Source of the DNA: Ustilaginoidea virens
Lineage: Eukaryota > Ascomycota > Sordariomycetes > Hypocreales > Clavicipitaceae
Assembly: GCF_000687475.1 (NCBI RefSeq)
Contig: NC_057317.1
Coordinates: 2,852,001-2,916,000 of the forward strand
Length of the DNA stretch: 64,000 nt
Direction of reading: 5' to 3'
The notes under the pieces are model-generated. The model did no database searches. It had not been told where the DNA came from and saw only the letters and a list, made by a program, of their open reading frames with translations. Below are positions 45,309 through 57,778 of the stretch, one piece after another (the stretch's first letter is position 1; each line of letters opens with the position of its first letter). The position numbers and the translations under genes are program-made.

Positions 45309-46676
45309 GGTCTAATATATCCTTAAATATTATATAGGACTAAAGGAAGAAATATTAAGTAAAGACCTATACTTTTTCGCTATATATAGTTACTAAAAGG
45401 TAGCTAGGGCTAGTGTATTTAAGTAGTAGGATCTCTTTAGACTTAGGGGGGAGGCTATTATATAATCTAGCCTATCGTTCTAAAGACTAAAGGTCTATAT
45501 TTTATACTATAGCTTTTTTTAATGCTTTTCTTTAGGAGTATTATCGTTTTTCTTATACGACCTAAATTTAGGTAGCTTTTGCATTTTAGGCGGCCCTATA
45601 GTTTTTAGGGGTGCGGCATACTACCTACTTCCGGTATACTTTCTTCGCGGCGATAGCAGCTATTTTTATACAGTTATTCCACTATAGTTCTATAGTAGGG
45701 GCTTTAGGGGTTTTCTTTAGAGCCGCAATATCTATAATTTCTTAGAGTTAGTAAATAAGCTATTTAGTATATACGTCTATTTCTTTAGGGGAGCTAAGCG
45801 GGGCTATAGTAGCAGTAGGCGTAAGGCGGTTTTTAGCTTTTACTTAAGTAAGGTATCGGTCGAGAGATTTCTAGCTATTTTTCAGGTAGGCTTTAGCGGC
45901 TTATAGGTTGCCAGTATCGATATAGATAAGCTATAGGATATAGTCGGACCCAGCGAGGTCTATACTACTAAGGTACTTAATAGTAAGGTCTTATATAACC
46001 TAGGCGTGGTCTATAGTGCTATTTCTTTTACTTAGCATTTACCGTATAATTTCGCTATAAGGGGTCGCTAGGCTGAGTCTCTACTGCATTATAAGGTTAA
46101 AAAGGGTATTAATACTAGGTAAGGTTTTATCCAGGCTATCCTATAAGGGATAGTATATATTAAAGTCCCTAATAAATACACTTTAGGGTTAGGGCGGGAG
46201 CCTTATAAGGTCTATAAGGGGGGTAGTCTAATTATATTTATAGCCTAGGGAGTAGATAGAGTAAATATCGGTTTTAAAGAGGCAGATCTTATATTAATTA
46301 GGTCCTTTTTCGGTAGTCTATATGCCGGGATTATACCACTTATAGATATATATCGCCGCTCGTCTACTATAGGCTGCTAGTATATATTTGCTAAGGCTTA
46401 GGCTCGGCGGGGTATAGCTAGGCATAGCAGGTTCTTAAATCGCTATAATATTGGGTTTACTTTAGTAGTAGAGTGCTATTTATATAAAGGAGGTTTTCTT
46501 CTATATATTCTAATAAAGGACTAATATTATATAGATAGGTATATAGGGGTCGGTAGCGGCAGTATATTAGTAGTTACGGCAGAGGCAGAGGTTAAGGCTA
46601 AAGTAGATACAAGCTCTAGGGCCAATAGGGTCCTAATCTATCCTAGTATTAGGACCGATTATAAGAATATAGTAAG
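45309..46676 (-). mobile_element. Tad-like LINE, part 2: endonuclease region of ORF2 (RIP-degraded)
   Basis: Read on the minus strand between copia C and copia A. It shows a degraded apurinic/apyrimidinic endonuclease domain, with a block resembling FIRDFNIYYPL followed by a spacing typical of GDFNxHHPxW, and downstream DHAWV-like and LSSIDLAGSDYIL blocks. Stops and Asn/Ile replacements are frequent. Adding part 3 after removing copia A and one GGTTG copy leads directly into the RT entry block, which supports one continuous LINE. Confidence 0.7.
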
Positions 46677-46681
46677 GATAT

Positions 46682-47429
46682 TATTGCAATTCTAAAGGTC
46701 ACTATAAAAGCAGAGCCTTACTAGCTAGCTAGATGGCACAAGACTGTCTGCGACCTGTGAACTAATCTTAGTATAAATACTAGATTTTTCACCAAGTCCT
46801 AAGACTATACAAGTGCTATAAAGCAAGGCAAGTGTAAAGGCAAGGCAAATATAAGATAACCAGAAACGCAGGGAAGGTGGAAGTTAAGAGGCATGTAGTG
46901 CATTAACAGGTTCGATTGTGCCACCCTTCTACTATCTAGAAAGAAGGGGGAAAGCTATCCTATATATACACGAAGGAGGGGTGGGCCCAGGCATCCAAGG
47001 TAGCCAGTAAGAAAGCTCCCCGTAATGCTCGCTATGATACGTCAGCAACCCCGCTATATCCGACCTTTCCAACCACCCTAACCACCGCACTAGTAATTAG
47101 TCACCGCACTAGTAACTAACCACCACACTAGTGGACTAGCCACCACGCTAGTAGGCCACCACGCTAATTTAGCAATGCCACACCACGCTAGTAGGCCGCC
47201 ACCACGCTAGTAGGCAACCACGCTAATTTAGCAATGCCACACCTTTTTTAATAAGGCCTACCTTACTTGATATACAGTAAATAATCTACTGAAAATCCTA
47301 AGGTAAAAGGCAAAGGCCTAAGGTTGGTAAGACTACCGTAAGTCCAAGAGGCGGTATAAGGGCCAGAAGGTTAGTAGGCCAGTAGGGCATAAGGCCAGCA
47401 GCCTAGTAGGCTACTATAGGATTTTAACA
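46682..47429 (-). repeat. LTR of copia C (3' in element orientation), 748 bp
   Basis: Plus-strand reading begins TATTGCAATTCTAAAGG and ends TTTTAACA. Private variants (CTAAAGG, GTGCCACCC, GGGGGAAAG) are shared with the other C LTR. Confidence 0.94.
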
Positions 47430-47549
47430 CCCCCTCTGATTAGCTACTGTAGTAGCAAGCTAATCGTGTAAAGGATAGGGAAAGAAAATGCAGTAAAAGT
47501 GCTAAGGAAAAACATAGGAAAAACCTTAGTAAAAATATATTAGTATAAG

Positions 47550-50420
47550 TTAGCAGGCCCTAAGACCTAGTAACTCGCGGAACCTAGTAAATTTAGGGCC
47601 CGGCAGTGGCTTCGTAAGACCGTTAGCAGGCATACTATTAGTAGGTAAGTAGGTAATTTTAACCAAGCCCAGCTAGGCTTGCTCCCTAATATACCGGAAT
47701 TTTAATAGCGTATGCTTAGTGCGAGCATGCTAATTAGGGTCGTTAGAATTCGAAATGGAGCCCTGGTTATCGCAGTATAGCGGTATAGGGCGTATAATAT
47801 CAATTTCCAGCTCCTTACAAAGGTTAGAAAGCCACTGTACTTCACGGATAGTCTCAAGTAATGCATCAGATTCAGCTTCTAAAGTAGATAGCACTACTAA
47901 AGAGGCTCGCTTAGAACGCCAGCTAATAGGACCACTATTAATAGTAGTTAAGAAGCCTCCAGTAGATTTAGAGGTTTCTTTACAGCCAGCAAAATCGCTA
48001 TCAGAATAAGCGGTTATAATAGGCTATTGGTTGCTTTTAGTAGTACTAAAGCAAATAGCTAGGTTCTCAGTGCCTTTAAGGTAGCTAAAGCTTCCTTTCG
48101 CAGCATTTAGATGCACATTAGTTGCCTTGGATATAAACCGAGAAAGGTATTGGGTAGGGAATGCTAGGTCGGGTCTAGTCATCATCATAAGCCATATTAT
48201 AGTGCTAGTAAGGCTCTGATAAAGGCTTTGATCAGTGGGGCTAAGATCTTTTCCACTAAATTCATTTAGAATCCCTGGTTGAAGTGGAATAAGCTAAGGT
48301 TTAGTATCCTATAAGCCGAATTTAGCTAGAACCTCTGCTATAAATTGGGCTTAGTGTAGCCATAATAGACCTTCCTTCCTATTTCGTATAATCTGTACAC
48401 CTAGGAAGAAGGAAGCCAGACCGCGGTCTTCTATAGTATAGACCTTATAAAATTTCCTTTTTAGCTAGTTAATATAAGTTATATTTGGACCAACTAATAG
48501 GCAGTCGTCAATATAAGTAACGATAAAGGTGCTGGTTTGCTTATTATAAAAGACGGCAGCATTAGATGCTAAAGGTAAGAAGCCTTCACTAGAAATCAGG
48601 TCTTTTAGCCGGTGTTGCCATTCGCGGGGTGCTTGTTTTAGCCCGTATAGGGCCTTCTTTAGTAAAATAGCTTACTTAATAGAGGGATTAAAGCCGGCTT
48701 CTTTAAGTAAAGTTAGTAACCGTTGGCGCTGTATATTAGACCAAAGCTTATTATCAGTAGGTAATAAGCTCTCTATAAATTCAAGAAATCCGTCAGGGAT
48801 ATCCATATAAATAGTTTCGGAAAGCTCGCTATTTAGAAAGGCACCTATAAAGTCAATTTGCTCTATTTCCCAGTTATTACTAGCAGCCAAAGCCAGTATA
48901 ACCCTCCAGGTAGGTGGGATAGAGGTAGAAGCATAGGTATGCTGGAAGTCCTTTCCTTCGACTTACATAAAGCCCTTAACAACTAATCTAGCCTTATATT
49001 TTATAGGCTGATTATTAGCATCCTTTTTAACCCGAAAAACAGGCCTATTGCGTATAATTTTCCTATCAATAGGAACGCTAGACTTAGGAATAAATTGGAA
49101 GACTTTAGTATCTAATAGCTGCTTGAATTCCTTAAATAGTGCCTTAATCCAAAGGTCTTTTTCTTTTTCAGGGTATCGTAGCACATCCTTCCAGCTATTA
49201 GGCGTACCACTAGGGGCCTTTTTAGCTAGCTTACGCTTAGCTGCATAGTAGGAATCCCATATCAGGTGGTGTAAAGTATTACCTTCCTGAGGGAATAAGT
49301 CGGTAGGGCTAGTAGGGTCGGTAGGGCTAGCAGGTATAGCAGGGCCAACAGGGCCAGCAGGGCCAATAGGGCCAGCAGGGCCAACAGGGCCAGCAGGGCC
49401 AGCAGGGCTAGCAAGGCCATTAATGTCGGTAGGATTAAGGCTAGTAAGGATATCTATAAGGTCATCCTTTGCAGTAGCCGGGGACTGTATTATAGGACGA
49501 TTATCCAAGGTAGCATTAGTAACGCTAATAAAATTAGTAGGGTCCGGTATGCTTTCTAGGTCATCCGGTATAACATTAGTATTAGTAATGTTAGTAAGGT
49601 TAGTAGGGTCCGAGATGCTTTTAAGGTCATCCAGTAAAATAGCAGGTTCTCTGCTAGATACCCCCTCTGAACCTGTATTTTGCCCTCTGTGAAAGTCTCC
49701 TTCTAGGCCATTAGAAATAGGGCCTATACCTTCATTTTGATGAATAAAGGTAATAAAAGTTGTTTTAGTAACAACCTTCTTCTTTAGAAGGTAGACCAGG
49801 TAAGTATTATTACCTAGAGTGGCAAGAAGCCTACCAGGCTCGGTACGGGGCGCTAATTTGCGGCTTTTTACACGCTTTTCGTGTGGTATAAGCACTTCAA
49901 TAGCTGCTCCAATAGCCCTAAGGTTAATAAGGTCAGGATAGTGCTCCGGTGTTATCTGGTCGTAATCCTTTAGTAGCTCCTAATAGGGGCTAGAAGGTCT
50001 ATTAGTAACAGCTGTTATATTTACTAGCATAACAACGCCAGTAATTACAGCAGACCAGAGGTTAGATGGTAGCCTTAACCAGGCCATAGTAGCACGTAGT
50101 CTATCAGCTATAACCCTAATGGACCGCTCAGCTAGGCTGTTTTGTTCGTGAATATAGGGGCAAGATGTATTAAAAGTTATGCCCTGTTCGATAAGCCAAT
50201 CACTAAGCATTTTGTTGATTTCATTTCCACCATTATAGTGGAATTCAACAGGCGTTTTGCTATATCTGACCTATAGGCTCTGTATAAAGCTCTATAATGC
50301 TTTAAATACAATAGTGCCTTCCCTATTAGATAGTAAGTAAAGCCAGCGGAATCGGGATTTTCTGTCTACTAATATAAGGGCAACAGGTCGTTTGTTATAT
50401 AGCATAGGTGATATAGCAAA
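47550..50420 (-). pseudogene. Copia C pol, 3' half (end of integrase, RT, RNase H)
   Basis: Same frame as the 5' half at 57,779-59,948 once D plus one TSD copy (7,353 bp, a multiple of 3) is removed. Integrase part with SCPYIHEQNSLAERSI; a long collagen-like Gly-Pro-Ala linker (49,318-49,415); RT FRVKKDANNQPIKYKARLVV and IDFIGAFLNSELSETIYMDI; RNase H with LSTLEAESDALLE; stop at 47,550. Stops include TAA/TAG for Gln near 48,965 and 48,672. Confidence 0.88.
49318..49415 (-). repeat. Collagen-like (Gly-Pro-Ala/Val) coding repeat in copia pol linker
   Basis: On the coding strand GGCCCTGCT/GTT-type 9-bp units encode GPAGPVGPAGPIGPAGPVGP between integrase and RT. A has a comparable array at 35,936-36,020 and D a shorter one at 53,070-53,110; B lacks the region. 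Confidence 0.9.
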
Positions 50421-50425
50421 AGTAT

Positions 50426-51173
50426 TGTTGCAATTCTCAAGGTCACTATAAAAGCAGAGCCTTACTAGCTAGCTAGATGGCACAAGACTGTCTGCGACCT
50501 GTGAACTAATCTTAGTATAAATACTAGATTTTTCACCAAGTCCTAAGACTATACAAGTGCTATAAAGCAGGGCAAGTGTAAAGGCAAGGCAAATATAAGA
50601 TAACCAGAAACGCAGGGAAGGTGGGAGTTAAGAGGCATATAGTGCATTAACAGACTCGATTGTGCTGCCCTTCTACTATCTAGAAAGAAGGGGAAAAGCT
50701 ATCCTATATATACACGAAGGAGGGGTGGGCCCAGGCATCCAAGGTAGCCAGTAAGAAAGCTCCCCGTAATGCTCGCTATGATACGTCAGCAACCCCGCTA
50801 TATCCGACCTTTCCAACCACCCTAACCACCGCACTAGTAATTAGTCACCGCACTAGTAACTAACCACCACACTAGTGGACTAGCCACCACGCTAGTAGGC
50901 CACCACGCTAATTTAGCAATGCCACACCACGCTAGTAGGCCGCCACCACGCTAGTAGGCAACCACGCTAATTTAGCAATGCCACACCTTTTTTAATAAGG
51001 CCTACCTTACTTGATATACAGTAAATAATCTACTGAAAATCCTAAGGTAAAAGGCAAAGGCCTAAGGTTGGTAAGACTACCGTAAGTCCAAGAGGCGGTA
51101 TAAGGGCCAGAAGGTTAGTAGGCCAGTAGGGCATAAGGCCAGCAGCCTAGTAGGCTACTATAGGATTTTAACA
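50426..51173 (-). repeat. LTR of copia D (3' in element orientation), 748 bp
   Basis: Plus-strand reading TGTTGCAATTC... to TTTTAACA. Shares GGTGGGAGTTAAG and CAGACTCGATTGTGCTGCCC with its partner and no other copy. Confidence 0.95.
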
Positions 51174-51294
51174 CCCCCTCTGATTAGCTACTGTAGTAGC
51201 AAGCTAATCGTATAAAGGATAGGGAAAGAAAATGCAGTAAAAAGTGCTAAGGAAAAACATAAGAAAAACCTTAGTAAAAGTAAGTTAGTATAAG

Positions 51295-54200
51295 TTAGCA
51301 GGCCCTAAGACCTAGTAACTCGCGGAACCTAGTAAATTTAGGGCCCGGCAGTGGCTTCGTAAGACCGTCAGCAGGCATACTATTAGTAGGTAAATAGGTA
51401 ATTTTAACCAAGCCCAGCTGGGCTTGCTCCCTAATATACCGGAATTTTAATAGCGTATGCTTAGTGCGAGCATGCTGATTAGGGTCGTTAGAATTCGAAA
51501 TGGAGCCCTGGTTATCGCAATATAGCGGTATAGGGCGTAAAATATCAATTTCTAGCTCCTTACAAAGGTTAGAAAGCCACTGTACCTCACGGATAGTCTC
51601 AAGTAATGCATCAGATTCAGCTTCTAAAGTAGATAGCACTACTAAAGAGGCTCGCTTAGAACGCCAGCTAATAGGACCACTATTAATAGTAGTCAAGAAG
51701 CCTCCAGTGGATTTAGAGGTTTCTTTACAGCCAGCAAAATCGCTATCAGAATAAGCGGTTATAATAGGCTGTTGGTTGCTTTTAGTAGTACTAAAGCAAA
51801 TAGCTAGGTTCTCAGTGCCTTTAAGGTAGCTAAAGCTGCCTTTCGCAGCATTTAGATGTACATTAGTTGCCTTGGACATAAACCGGGAGAGGTATTGGGT
51901 AGGAAATGCTAGGTCGGGCCTAGTCATCATCATAAGCCACATTATAGTGCCAGTAAGGCTCTAATAAAGGCTCTGATCAGTAGGGCTAAGGTCTTTTCCA
52001 CTAGATTCATTTAGAATCCCTGGTTGAAGTGGAATAAGCTAAGGTTTAGTATCCTGTAAGCCGAATTTAGCTAAGACCTCTGCTATAAATTGGGCTTGGT
52101 GTAGCCACAATAAACCTTCCTTCCTATTTCGTATAATTTGTACGCCTAGGAAAAAGGAAGCCGGACCGCGGTCTTCTATAGCATAGACCTTATGAAATTT
52201 CCTTTTTAGCTGGTTAATATAAGTTATATTTGGACCAACTAATAGGCAATCGTCAACATAAGTGACGATAAAGGTGCTGGTTTGCTTATTATAAAAGACG
52301 GCAGCATCAGAAGCTAAAGGTAAAAAACCTTCACTAGAAATCAGGTCTTTTAGCCGGTATTGCCATTCGCGGGGTGCTTATTTTAGCCCGTATAGGGCCT
52401 TCTTTAGTAAAATAGCTTGCTTAATAGAAGGATTAAAGCCGGCTTCTTTAAGTAAAGTTAGTAGCCGTTGCCGTTAAATATCAGACCAAAGCTTGCTATC
52501 GCTATTAGTTAGTAGTAGGCTCTCTATAAATTCAAGAAATCCATCAGGAATATCCATATAAATGGTCTCAGAAAGTTCGCTATTTAGGAAGGCGCCTATA
52601 AAGTCGATCTACTCTATTTCCCAGTTATTACTAGCAGCTAAAGCCAGTATAACCCTCCAGGTAGGTGGGATAGAGGTAGAAGCATAGGTATGCTGAAAGT
52701 CCTTTCCTTCGACTTGCATAAAACCCTTAACAACCAATCTAGCCTTATATTTTATAGGCTGATTATTGGCATCCTTTTTAACCCGAAAAACAGGCCTATT
52801 GCGTATAATTTTCCTATCAATGGGAACGCTAGACTTAGGAATAAATTGGAAGACTTTAGTATCCAATAGCTGCTCAAATTCCTTAAATAATGCCTTTATC
52901 CAAAGGTCTTTTTCAGGGCTTCGTAGCACATCCTTCCAGCTATTAGGCGTACCATCAGGGGCCTTTTTAGCTAGCTTACGCTTAGTTGCATAGCAGGAAT
53001 CCCATATCAGGTGGTATAAATCCTGATTAGGGAATAAGTCGGTAAGGCTAGTAGGGTCGGTAGGGCTAGCAGGTATAGCAGGGCCAGCAGGGCCAGCAGG
53101 GCCAGCAAGGTCGGCAGGAGTAAGGCTAGTAAGGATATCTATAAGGTCATCCTTTACAGTAGCCGGGGACTGTAATATAGGACGGTTATCCAAGGTAGCA
53201 TTAGTATTAATAACGCTAGTATTAGTAGGGTCCGGCATGCTTTCTAGATCATCCGGTATAACATTAGTATTAGTAATGTTAGTAAGGTTAGTAGGGTCCG
53301 GCATACTTTCAAGGTCATCCAGTAAAATAGCAGGTTCTCTGCTAGATACCCCCTCTGAACCTATATTTTGCCCTCTGTGAAAGTCTCCTTCTAGGCCAGT
53401 AGAAATAGGGCCTATACCTTCATTTTGATGAATAAAGGTAATAAAAGTTGTTTTAGTAACAACCTTCTTCTTTAGAAGGTAGACTAGGTAAGTATTATTA
53501 CCTAGAGTGGCAAGGAGCCTACCAGGCTCGGTACGGGGCGCTAATTTGCGGCTTTTTACACGCTTTTCGTGTGGTATAAGCACTTCAATAGCTGCTCCAA
53601 TGGCCCTAAGGTTAATAAGATCAGGGTAGTGCTCCGGCGTAATATGGTCATAATCCTTTAATAGCTCCTGATAGGGGCTAGAAGGTCTATTAGTAACAGC
53701 TGTTATATTTACTAGCATAACAACGCCAATAATTACAGCGGACCAGAGGTTAGATGGTAGCCTTAACCAGGCCATAGTAGCACATAGCCTATCAGCTATA
53801 ACCCTAATGGAGCGCTCAGCTAGGCCGTTTTGTTCGTGAATATAAGGGCAAGAGGTATTAAAAGCTATACCCTGTTCAACAAGCCAATCACTAAGCATTT
53901 TGTTGATTTCATTTCCACCATCATAGTGGAATTCAACAGGCGTTTTACCATATCTGACCTGTAGGCTCTGTATAAAGCTCTGTAATGCTTTAAAAACAAT
54001 AGTGCCTTCCCTATTAGGCAGCAAGTAAAGCCAGCGGAATCGGGATTTTCTGTCTACTAATATAAGGGCAACAGGTCGTTTGTTATATGGCATAGGTGAT
54101 ATAGCAAAAGTATCACCTTCTATAATATCCAGGCATTTAGCTGGATTAGGTATCGCATCCTTAGAAGGTCTTCTAACCTTTTTAGCCTGGATACAGGCTA

Positions 54201-56235
54201 GGCAGCGAAAATCAGCATCTTTAACCTTATTAAGGTTAGGCAGACCAGGGGTATTAGCACAGGTCTTTTTAAGTAGCTGAATACCTATATGCCCTAGCCG
54301 TATATGCCAAATGCCGGCTAACTGTAATAGCTTCTGATATTCTGTATCAGCAGTTACAGGGGCAGGAGTAGGGCTAGTAGCCACTACGGGATTTTCGCTA
54401 GTCGTAATAGCGGGCTCTTCGCTAGTCGTAATAGCGGGAGAGTTGGTAGTAGGGCTAATAGCCTCTACAGGTTCCTTACTAGTCGCAGTAGTAGGAACGG
54501 GGGTAATAGTGGTATCCTCAGGATTACTATAATCAGCAGGGTTAGTAGGGCTAGGGACCTCTACTACTATACTATTAGTATAATGGCTGCAAGGTTAATG
54601 CAGTAGTGGTATATCTATTCCTTTCTGTGGAAGGAAAAAGCCATATTTTTCGAAGTTAAAAATGCCGATGCATTTACGGCTTGCTGACCAAAGCTAATTT
54701 TTAATTAGTACCCCTTTAGCGGCATAGTGCTTTACACCGCTAATGATGTTAATATCCAAGGCAGGAATATATAGTGCATTCTTGAGCTCTATAATACCCC
54801 ATTTGGTAGGATTAACGCCCTATAGCACAGTAAATCGTGCTGTGCCCCAACCAGTAGGGGAAATAGGGCCACCACCAGTAGTAATTACCGGTTTATCATC
54901 CTTCTCAAAATAGTAAAAAGTGGTGAAATACTTCTTATCATTAACAATATAACAAGTGGAGCCTGTATCATAAAGGAGGGCATCCTTAGGGGTCCTGCCG
55001 CCTAATTTAGCACTATAGCTTATATCAGTGGATGTAGTGGAAGAAGAATAAGATATATTAGTATCCTGGGTATTATAGTTGCCTATAATAAAGGCCTCAA
55101 CGTCTTACTGATTGCTGCTAGAGTCCTGTTTCTTCTTCTGTTGCTACTTCTTTTTCCTATTATTAGTAGAATTATTCTTGCTATTATTAGTAGAAGCGGT
55201 ATTAGTAGACCCTTTATTCTTAGAGTCTTTGGAAGCCTTAAGCTGCTTAGGGTTATTATTAGCAGCTACTTTATTAGACCCTTTAGAACGCTGTTCTTCT
55301 AGTAGGTCAACCATAAAATACTGGAGGTTAAATTTGCTGCTGTTAATAACACCCTGGGCGCTATAAGCCCTAATCATAGAGCGTTGGCGTTCCGTCCAGC
55401 GGGTAAATACCCCCTCTACAGCCCAAAGATACTGGTTAACTTGGTCGAAAGAGTCGATCTTGGAACCTAGGATTCTGAGGCGAGAAATATAGCTATTAAA
55501 TTCGCTATTAAAAGCCTCCAAGGTGCCCTTATAACCGGTAAATGTAAGGGTGTGAAAGGTAGGGTATAAGTATGCCCGCTGTACTTCTGGTGAGTGGCAA
55601 TACTAGGCCACCAGTAAAAGGTAGGCTTCCTCTGGGTCGTTACACCAGTCTATAGCCTCTACAGCTTCTTCACCACAGCTATTCTTTAGCATTAGTAGTA
55701 GAAGTGCCTGCTCAGACTCATCAAAGTGCCTTACTATAGAAGGGTCGTTGACAAAATTAGCTATTTTAAAGGCCCGAAGTTGTATAGTAAGGGCCTGCTT
55801 CCACTGGTCGAAATTATAGGGGCTTTTTAGCTTTTGGGACTCCTTAAAGCGGTTGGCAGTCTTAGCTAATTCCTTAATAGCCCCATCACTAATTTGGTTG
55901 GTGATAGTTGTTGGTAGCGTTGTATAAATAGGCTCTTTACCCTTATATTTTATAGGCGTAGAAAGTTGGTCGATTTCCATAACGTCAGCTTCACTATCAT
56001 CATCTTTAGTGGTAGTCGTCTTAGTGGAAGGTCCAGCGTTAGTAGCTTTAGTAGGCTTCTTATTAGTAGCCTGGGTAGCCTGGGTGTCGTTATTTTGCCT
56101 AGTAACTAAGCCCTGTATAAGGTCAGTTAGTATATTCATCTGAGATTTCATATCGTCCATATCTAGCTGTAGCTGTGCATTAGTATCAACTTCAGTATCG
56201 GATTCAGGGACCTTATAGGATCCTGACTCTGCCAT
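51295..56235 (-). pseudogene. Copia D gag-pol, single 1,646-codon frame with at least ten Gln-to-stop changes
   Basis: From ATG at 56,235 (MAESGSYKV) to the stop at 51,295 everything lies in one frame, as in Ty1/copia elements with a single polyprotein. Domains by residue: gag about 1-370 (a YNFDQWKQALTIQLR block, then FNSEFNSYISRLRILGSKID); protease DTGS near 420; GAG-pre-integrase GIWHIRLGHIGIQLL and intact CLAC zinc cysteines about 625-690; integrase core with VDRKSRF, HYDGGNE, NGLAERS about 720-815; RT about 1,120-1,390 with YVDD near 1,325; RNase H about 1,440-1,620 (SDSDFAGC, STLEAESD, RTKH). In-frame stops at 55,603, 55,144, 55,105, 54,820, 54,595, 52,609, 52,474, 52,378, 52,039 and 51,961 all stand where sibling copies have Gln. 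Catalytic residues remain intact. Confidence 0.93.
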
Positions 56236-57025
56236 AGTAGGCAAGAAGGGTTTAAAAATCCGTTGAAAAATAGTGCCGATAGTTGTAATAACAGAGGAAT
56301 AATTAGCAGAGGAATAACTAGTTAAATAGCTAGCAAAATAGTCGAGTAACTGGTAAAATAGCTAGTAAAAATAGTCGAATAACTAGTCGGATTGCCAGTA
56401 TATATAGTGACTAGTAGCCTACTATAAAAATAGCCGCAGATTATAGCGGCCGGTCTCAGTATAAAAGCACAGATGCCGTAGGCGTTGTGCAAGTCCGTAT
56501 TATAGCGTTGATATTCAAGGTGCTTATATGGTGCCGTAATATAAAGGTGCCGTAAGTGCCGTAGGTGCCGTAGGTGCCGTGGGTGCTATAGGTGCCGTAA
56601 TATAAAAGGTGCCGTAAATGACGTACCAAAAGTGCTATAAGTGGGAGAGTATAACAGGTGCCGTATGGTGCAGTGGGTGTCGTGCACTAGGTGCAAAGGT
56701 GTTATACAGTGGTATAGTGTGATAGATATCACACTATAAAGTCCGTAGGTGCCGTAGGTTACTCCAAAAATAACGTAAGGTTACGCTAAAAGTGCCGTGA
56801 GGTTGCGCCGTAAGTTGCCGTTAGGTACGCCGTTGATTGCCGCAGGGTAATGCCGTAGGTAACAAGAGGTAAGCCAAAGGTGATAATAGGTAAGCCGAAG
56901 TTAATAAGGGTAAGCCGAAGATACCAAAGGATAGCTATATTAGTAGTACTAATAAGCAAAAGAGACCAAGGGGTGAACACAAAAAGGTAGGGTGAAATAA
57001 AGAAGTAAAACCCGGGCTCATAACC

Positions 57026-57773
57026 TGTTGCAATTCTCAAGGTCACTATAAAAGCAGAGCCTTACTAGCTAGCTAGATGGCACAAGACTGTCTGCGACCT
57101 GTGAACTAATCTTAGTATAAATACTAGATTTTTCACCAAGTCCTAAGACTATACAAGTGCTATAAAGCAGGGCAAGTGTAAAGGCAAGGCAAATATAAGA
57201 TAACCAGAAACGCAGGGAAGGTGGGAGTTAAGAGGCATATAGTGCATTAACAGACTCGATTGTGCTGCCCTTCTACTATCTAGAAAGAAGGGGAAAAGCT
57301 ATCCTATATATACACGAAGGAGGGGTGGGCCCAGGCATCCAAGGTAGCCAGTAAGAAAGCTCCCCGTAATGCTCGCTATGATACGTCAGCAACCCCGCTA
57401 TATCCGACCTTTCCAACCACCCTAACCACCGCACTAGTAATTAGTCACCGCACTAGTAACTAACCACCACACTAGTGGACTAGCCACCACGCTAGTAGGC
57501 CACCACGCTAATTTAGCAATGCCACACCACGCTAGTAGGCCGCCACCACGCTAGTAGGCAACCACGCTAATTTAGCAATGCCACACCTTTTTTAATAAGG
57601 CCTACCTTACTTGATATACAGTAAATAATCTACTGAAAATCCTAAGGTAAAAGGCAAAGGCCTAAGGTTGGTAAGACTACCGTAAGTCCAAGAGGCGGTA
57701 TAAGGGCCAGAAGGTTAGTAGGCCAGTAGGGCATAAGGCCAGCAGCCTAGTAGGCTACTATAGGATTTTAACA
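57026..57773 (-). repeat. LTR of copia D (5' in element orientation), 748 bp
   Basis: No difference from 50,426-51,173 found by eye. Adjoins the primer-binding site on its left and TSD AGTAT on its right. Confidence 0.95.
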
Positions 57774-57778
57774 AGTAT

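Larger units (their letters stand above)
50426..57773 (-). mobile_element. Copia element D (minus), full length, nested in C
   Basis: 7,348 bp with 748-bp LTRs (50,426-51,173 and 57,026-57,773) that look identical, and TSD AGTAT at 50,421-50,425 and 57,774-57,778. It is the only copy with canonical TG...CA LTR ends. Primer-binding site 57,014-57,025 and purine tract 51,174-51,181 are intact. The gag-pol frame covers the complete domain set but has at least ten stops. It cuts C within the integrase coding region. Confidence 0.96.

Noticed and set aside
46905..46930. Possible tRNA T-arm (GGTTCGATTGTGC) in LTRs
   Set aside because: No matching acceptor, D or anticodon arms around it; the sequence is part of every LTR of the family.
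51295..56235. Recoding or readthrough of TAG in the copia frame
   Set aside because: Both TAG and TAA replace Gln, they are scattered through all domains, and sibling copies keep Gln at the same places, so mutation is the simpler explanation.
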